From: Candidatus Dormiibacterota bacterium
GTDB taxonomy: Bacteria > Chloroflexota > Dormibacteria > Dormibacterales > Dormibacteraceae
Direction: 5' to 3'
Length of the DNA: 7,496 nucleotides
NCBI GenBank assembly: GCA_955652585.1
Contig: CATPBF010000184.1
Span: 1 to 7,496 of the forward strand
The position numbers and the translations under genes are program-made. Under the pieces are notes generated by a model. It worked only from the letters and a program-made list of their open reading frames with translations. It was not told where the DNA came from and searched no databases. This document shows positions 5,069-7,496 of the stretch, piece by piece (the first letter of the stretch is position 1; every line of letters starts with the position of its first letter).

Positions 5069-6730
5069 ATGGCGGCCACCCAGGTCCTGCCCCGCCCGAA
5101 GGCCTACGACGACACCTTCTGGAAGCCGATCACCCTGTGGCTGACGACCACCGATCACAAGCTGATCGGGATCATGTACATGGTCACCGGGCTGCTGAGC
5201 TTCGTGATCGGCGGCATCTTCGCCTTGATCATCCGGTTGCAGCTATCGCAGCCAAACCTGTCCGTGGTCGATCACGAGACCTACAACCAGCTCATCTCCG
5301 CGCACGGCGTCACGATGATTTTCTTCTTCGTCACCATCTTCCTGACCGGGATCGCCAACTACATGGTCCCGATCATGATCGGCGCGCGCGACATGGCCTT
5401 CCCGCGCGTCAACCTGCTCGGGTTCTGGCTGGTCCCGGTCTCGATCTTCCTTTACTACGGAGGCTTTTTCACAGGTGGTGCGCTGGACGCAGGCTGGACC
5501 GGCTACGCGCCCCTTACGGAGAAGGCATACCAGGGGCATAGCCTCGGGGTCGACTTCTGGGCGCTGAGCATCATCGTCTGGGCGATCTCCGGGATCATGG
5601 CCTCGACCAACTTCCTGACCACGATCGTCGCCTTGCGCGCGCCGGGCATGAAGCTGACCCGCTTGCCTCTGTTCGTGTGGGCGCAGATCTCGACTTCGAT
5701 CCTGCTTCTCGTAGTCGGCGCGCCGCTTGCGGCCGCGATGATCCTGGTCGAGTTCGATCGCCAGCTCGGAACGCAGTTCTTCACGACTCAGGGACGGCCC
5801 GTGCTGTATCAGCACCTGTTCTGGTTCTTCGGCCACCCCGAGGTATACATCATGATCCTGCCCGGATTCGGCATGATCTCAGAGGTCATCCCGGTCTTCG
5901 CGCGCAAGCAGATCTTCGGCTACACGACCATGGTCGCTGCGCTGTTCGGCATCGTCTTTCTGTCCATGACGGTGTGGGCCCACCACATGTTCACGGTCGG
6001 CATGAACACCTGGGTTGAGGGCTTTTTCATGCTCATGACGATGCTGATCGCGGTCCCGACCGGCATCAAATTCTTCAACTGGATAGCCACCACATGGTGG
6101 GGTTCGGTCGAGTTCACCGTGCCGATGAAGTTCGCGTGGGGATTCCTGGCCACGTTCCTAATCGGCGGGATCACGGGCGTCTATCTGGCTTCGGTGCCGG
6201 TCGACACCCAGCTCCACCAGTCGTACTACGTGGTCGCCCACCTCCACTACGTGCTGTTCGGAGGCAGTGTGTTCACGATCTTCGCTGGGATTTATTACTG
6301 GTTCCCCAAGATCACCGGACGCCTCCTGAATCGCACCCTTGGCGAGTGGAACTTCTGGACGCTCTTCATCGGCTTCAACGGGACGTTTTTGATCATGCAT
6401 ACGCTCGGGTTGGAGGGGATGCCACGCCGCATCGCGACCTACGCCAACCCCGCGTGGGCCACGACCAACATGATCATCACGGTGTCGTCCTTCCTGATTG
6501 CATTCTCGGTCCTGCTCTTCTTCATCAACGTCATCCGCAGCTGGAACGGCGGGGAGATCGCGGGCGACGATCCATGGCACGGCAACACCCTCGAGTGGGC
6601 GACGACATCGCCGCCGCCACCGTACAACTTCGAGAAGGTTCCGCCCGTGCACAGCTTCATGCCGCTGAGAGACCTGCGTGAGTCAGGCCAGCTGCCGGCC
6701 AAACCCGAACCTGCGCCGGCACCGGCGTAA
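5069..6730 (+). CDS. ctaD: Cytochrome c oxidase subunit I (aa3-type, A1 family)
   Basis: This 553-aa catalytic subunit reduces O2 to water and pumps protons. Ligands inferred from conserved motifs are His79 and His393 for haem a, His391 for haem a3 (HLHYV), and His256, His305 and His306 for CuB (GHPEVY and WAHHMF). Tyr260 is the residue that cross-links to His256. Glu258 in GHPEVY, with Asp108 and Asn115 in ARDMAFPRVN, marks the D channel; Lys334 in PTGIKFFNW marks the K channel. This combination defines an A1-type oxidase. Length is standard for a 12-helix subunit I, without a fused subunit III. The Pro-rich end (SPPPPYNF, then a Pro/Ala tail) is typical. AGGA at 5055-5058 is a possible ribosome binding site 10 nt upstream of the ATG. 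It lies in an operon with ctaC. Confidence 0.98.
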   Translation: MAATQVLPRPKAYDDTFWKPITLWLTTTDHKLIGIMYMVTGLLSFVIGGIFALIIRLQLSQPNLSVVDHETYNQLISAHGVTMIFFFVTIFLTGIANYMVPIMIGARDMAFPRVNLLGFWLVPVSIFLYYGGFFTGGALDAGWTGYAPLTEKAYQGHSLGVDFWALSIIVWAISGIMASTNFLTTIVALRAPGMKLTRLPLFVWAQISTSILLLVVGAPLAAAMILVEFDRQLGTQFFTTQGRPVLYQHLFWFFGHPEVYIMILPGFGMISEVIPVFARKQIFGYTTMVAALFGIVFLSMTVWAHHMFTVGMNTWVEGFFMLMTMLIAVPTGIKFFNWIATTWWGSVEFTVPMKFAWGFLATFLIGGITGVYLASVPVDTQLHQSYYVVAHLHYVLFGGSVFTIFAGIYYWFPKITGRLLNRTLGEWNFWTLFIGFNGTFLIMHTLGLEGMPRRIATYANPAWATTNMIITVSSFLIAFSVLLFFINVIRSWNGGEIAGDDPWHGNTLEWATTSPPPPYNFEKVPPVHSFMPLRDLRESGQLPAKPEPAPAPA

Positions 6731-6735
6731 GTCCG

Positions 6736-6906
6736 TTGATATTTCTCGCCGGTGAATGGGTCCCGGCCTGGCTCGCGATGACCATCACATTCGCTGTCGC
6801 GCTGCTTGGCGTGGCCGGGTTGGGGTGGTGGGTGCTGCGTGGTGATGCGCTCAATCGGGCGTCCGAAGAGGTCGAAGAAGCCGAACCCCACGACGCTACT
6901 CACTGA
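6736..6906 (+). CDS. Small single-TM protein downstream of ctaD, candidate small oxidase subunit
   Basis: This frame encodes 56 residues from a TTG 5 nt after the ctaD stop, or 42 from the ATG at 6778. The longer version is preferred because residues 2-14 read as a natural lead-in (AGEWVPAWLA) to one hydrophobic helix (about 11-34, including Gly-Leu-Gly-Trp-Trp). After an Arg at the inner edge comes a polar, Glu-rich tail (SEEVEEAE) ending in His. I do not recognise the family. The hydrophobic-then-acidic layout, the tight spacing after ctaD and the lack of another candidate in this 194-nt gap support a real gene. Small one-helix subunits are known in other bacterial oxidases. No Shine-Dalgarno site is seen for either start, so translation may be coupled to ctaD. 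Confidence 0.6.
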   Translation: MIFLAGEWVPAWLAMTITFAVALLGVAGLGWWVLRGDALNRASEEVEEAEPHDATH

Positions 6907-6912
6907 GCTGGG

Positions 6913-6918
6913 TACCCT
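6913..6918 (+). promoter_or_regulatory. Possible -10 element for the MarP-like gene (TACCCT)
   Basis: TACCCT ends 6 nt before the proposed CTG start at 6925, the same geometry as at 1489 relative to 1501. It matches only the TAnnnT frame, so it is weaker than the others, and read-through from the ctaCD operon is equally possible. Confidence 0.25.
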
Positions 6919-6924
6919 AAAGAT

Positions 6925-7496
6925 CTGAACCTGATCGACCTCGTGATCGTGGCCGCCGTGGTGGTCGGCCTGGTGAACGGCTACCGTCGAGGCTTCTGGC
7001 TGTCCTCGGCTCAATACGTCGGCCTGGTGGTCGGCGTGGTGCTCGGCGCCGCGGCCGCCGGGCCACTGCTCGACTACATCGGCATCCACAACCCGGTCGC
7101 GCGCCCACTCGGCGCCGTGCTGGTCCTCGTCATCGGCGGGAGCCTGGGCTCGAGCATCGGCTTCGCCGCCGGCGAGCCGATCCGCCGGAACATCCTCCGC
7201 AAGGGAGTCCACACCATGCCCGATTCGATTGGGGGCGCTGCGCTTTCGACGGTCGCGGTCCTGGCCATGTGCTGGTTTTTGGGAGTGAGCTTTTCTCGCG
7301 GTCCCAGCCAGGAGATCGCGCAGGAGATCCAGCGCTCGACGGTTCTGCGCACGCTCGACTCGGTCGCCCCTCGGACACCGGCGTTCCTCGCGCGCGTCGA
7401 GGGCATCCTGTCCGGGGTCACATTCCCGCCCGTGTTCGCCGGCCTCGAGCCATCGTTGCCCGCCCCCCTCCCCATCCCGACTTCAGTGGACACCCC
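6925..7496 (+). CDS. MarP-like membrane serine protease, N-terminal CvpA-type domain (runs off window)
   Basis: The 190 visible residues form a four-helix CvpA-type membrane domain (helices about 3-19, 28-50, 61-83, 104-122) followed by an outer linker. After helix 1 comes the family-typical GYRRGFW (19-25). The linker segment STVLRTLDSVAPRTPAFL (138-154), then a Pro-rich run near 178-185, resembles the region between the membrane and protease domains of Mycobacterium tuberculosis MarP (Rv3671c), a protease for acid and oxidative stress. The catalytic trypsin-like domain would lie beyond the window end and is not seen, so a CvpA-only protein remains possible. The start is probably CTG at 6925: the next residues read NLIDLVIV, the usual opening of CvpA proteins directly after Met, and an upstream stop at 6904 excludes earlier ATG, GTG or TTG starts. 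GTG at 6943 is the fallback. Confidence 0.8.
   Translation, partial: MNLIDLVIVAAVVVGLVNGYRRGFWLSSAQYVGLVVGVVLGAAAAGPLLDYIGIHNPVARPLGAVLVLVIGGSLGSSIGFAAGEPIRRNILRKGVHTMPDSIGGAALSTVAVLAMCWFLGVSFSRGPSQEIAQEIQRSTVLRTLDSVAPRTPAFLARVEGILSGVTFPPVFAGLEPSLPAPLPIPTSVDT

Overview
The window looks like chromosomal DNA from a high-GC, aerobic, free-living bacterium. Three features suggest a terrabacterial lineage such as Chloroflexota, Dormibacterota or Actinomycetota: near-absence of Shine-Dalgarno sites at the first genes of transcription units, -10-like TAnnnT hexamers 6-11 nt from the start codons, and a C-terminal gene whose best match by eye is the actinobacterial MarP family. No taxonomic marker gene is present, so this placement is inference. 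There are no mobile elements, CRISPR arrays or obvious signs of recent transfer. All genes share the same GC-rich codon style.

Layout, left to right. Positions 1-88 hold no supportable gene. A tRNA-Val(GAC) with an encoded CCA end lies on the minus strand (89-164). A rightward block follows: a 12-TM major facilitator exporter (210-1466), then two secreted peptidyl-prolyl isomerase lipoproteins of different folds, a cyclophilin (1501-2091) and an FKBP (2088-2726), joined by a 4-nt overlap. This block runs head-on into a leftward operon with a 14-bp tail-to-tail overlap. The leftward operon, read from its promoter near 4200, encodes a zinc-ribbon two-TM protein (4186-3698), cytochrome c oxidase subunit III ctaE (3698-3072) and a type-1 copper (cupredoxin) lipoprotein (3075-2713). 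Its neighbours are joined by 1-nt and 4-nt overlaps. Diverging from the same 75-bp region, ctaC (subunit II, CuA, 4262-5056) and ctaD (subunit I, 5069-6730) run rightward, followed by a small single-TM protein (6736-6906). The window ends inside the membrane domain of a MarP-like, CvpA-type membrane serine protease (from about 6925).

How they work together. ctaC, ctaD and ctaE supply the three core subunits of an aa3-type (A1 family) haem-copper oxidase, with all metal ligands and both proton-channel signatures intact. Subunit II has no fused cytochrome c, so an external electron donor is needed. The co-transcribed cupredoxin is a natural candidate, though unproven. The zinc-ribbon protein has a membrane part reminiscent of small oxidase subunit IV proteins and may be an accessory subunit or assembly factor. 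The two PPIase lipoproteins probably help fold exported proteins.

The points most worth a second look are the zinc-ribbon protein in the oxidase operon, the short ORF after ctaD, the cupredoxin, a consistent pattern of near-leaderless promoters paired with non-ATG starts, and a probable CTG start for the protease-like gene.
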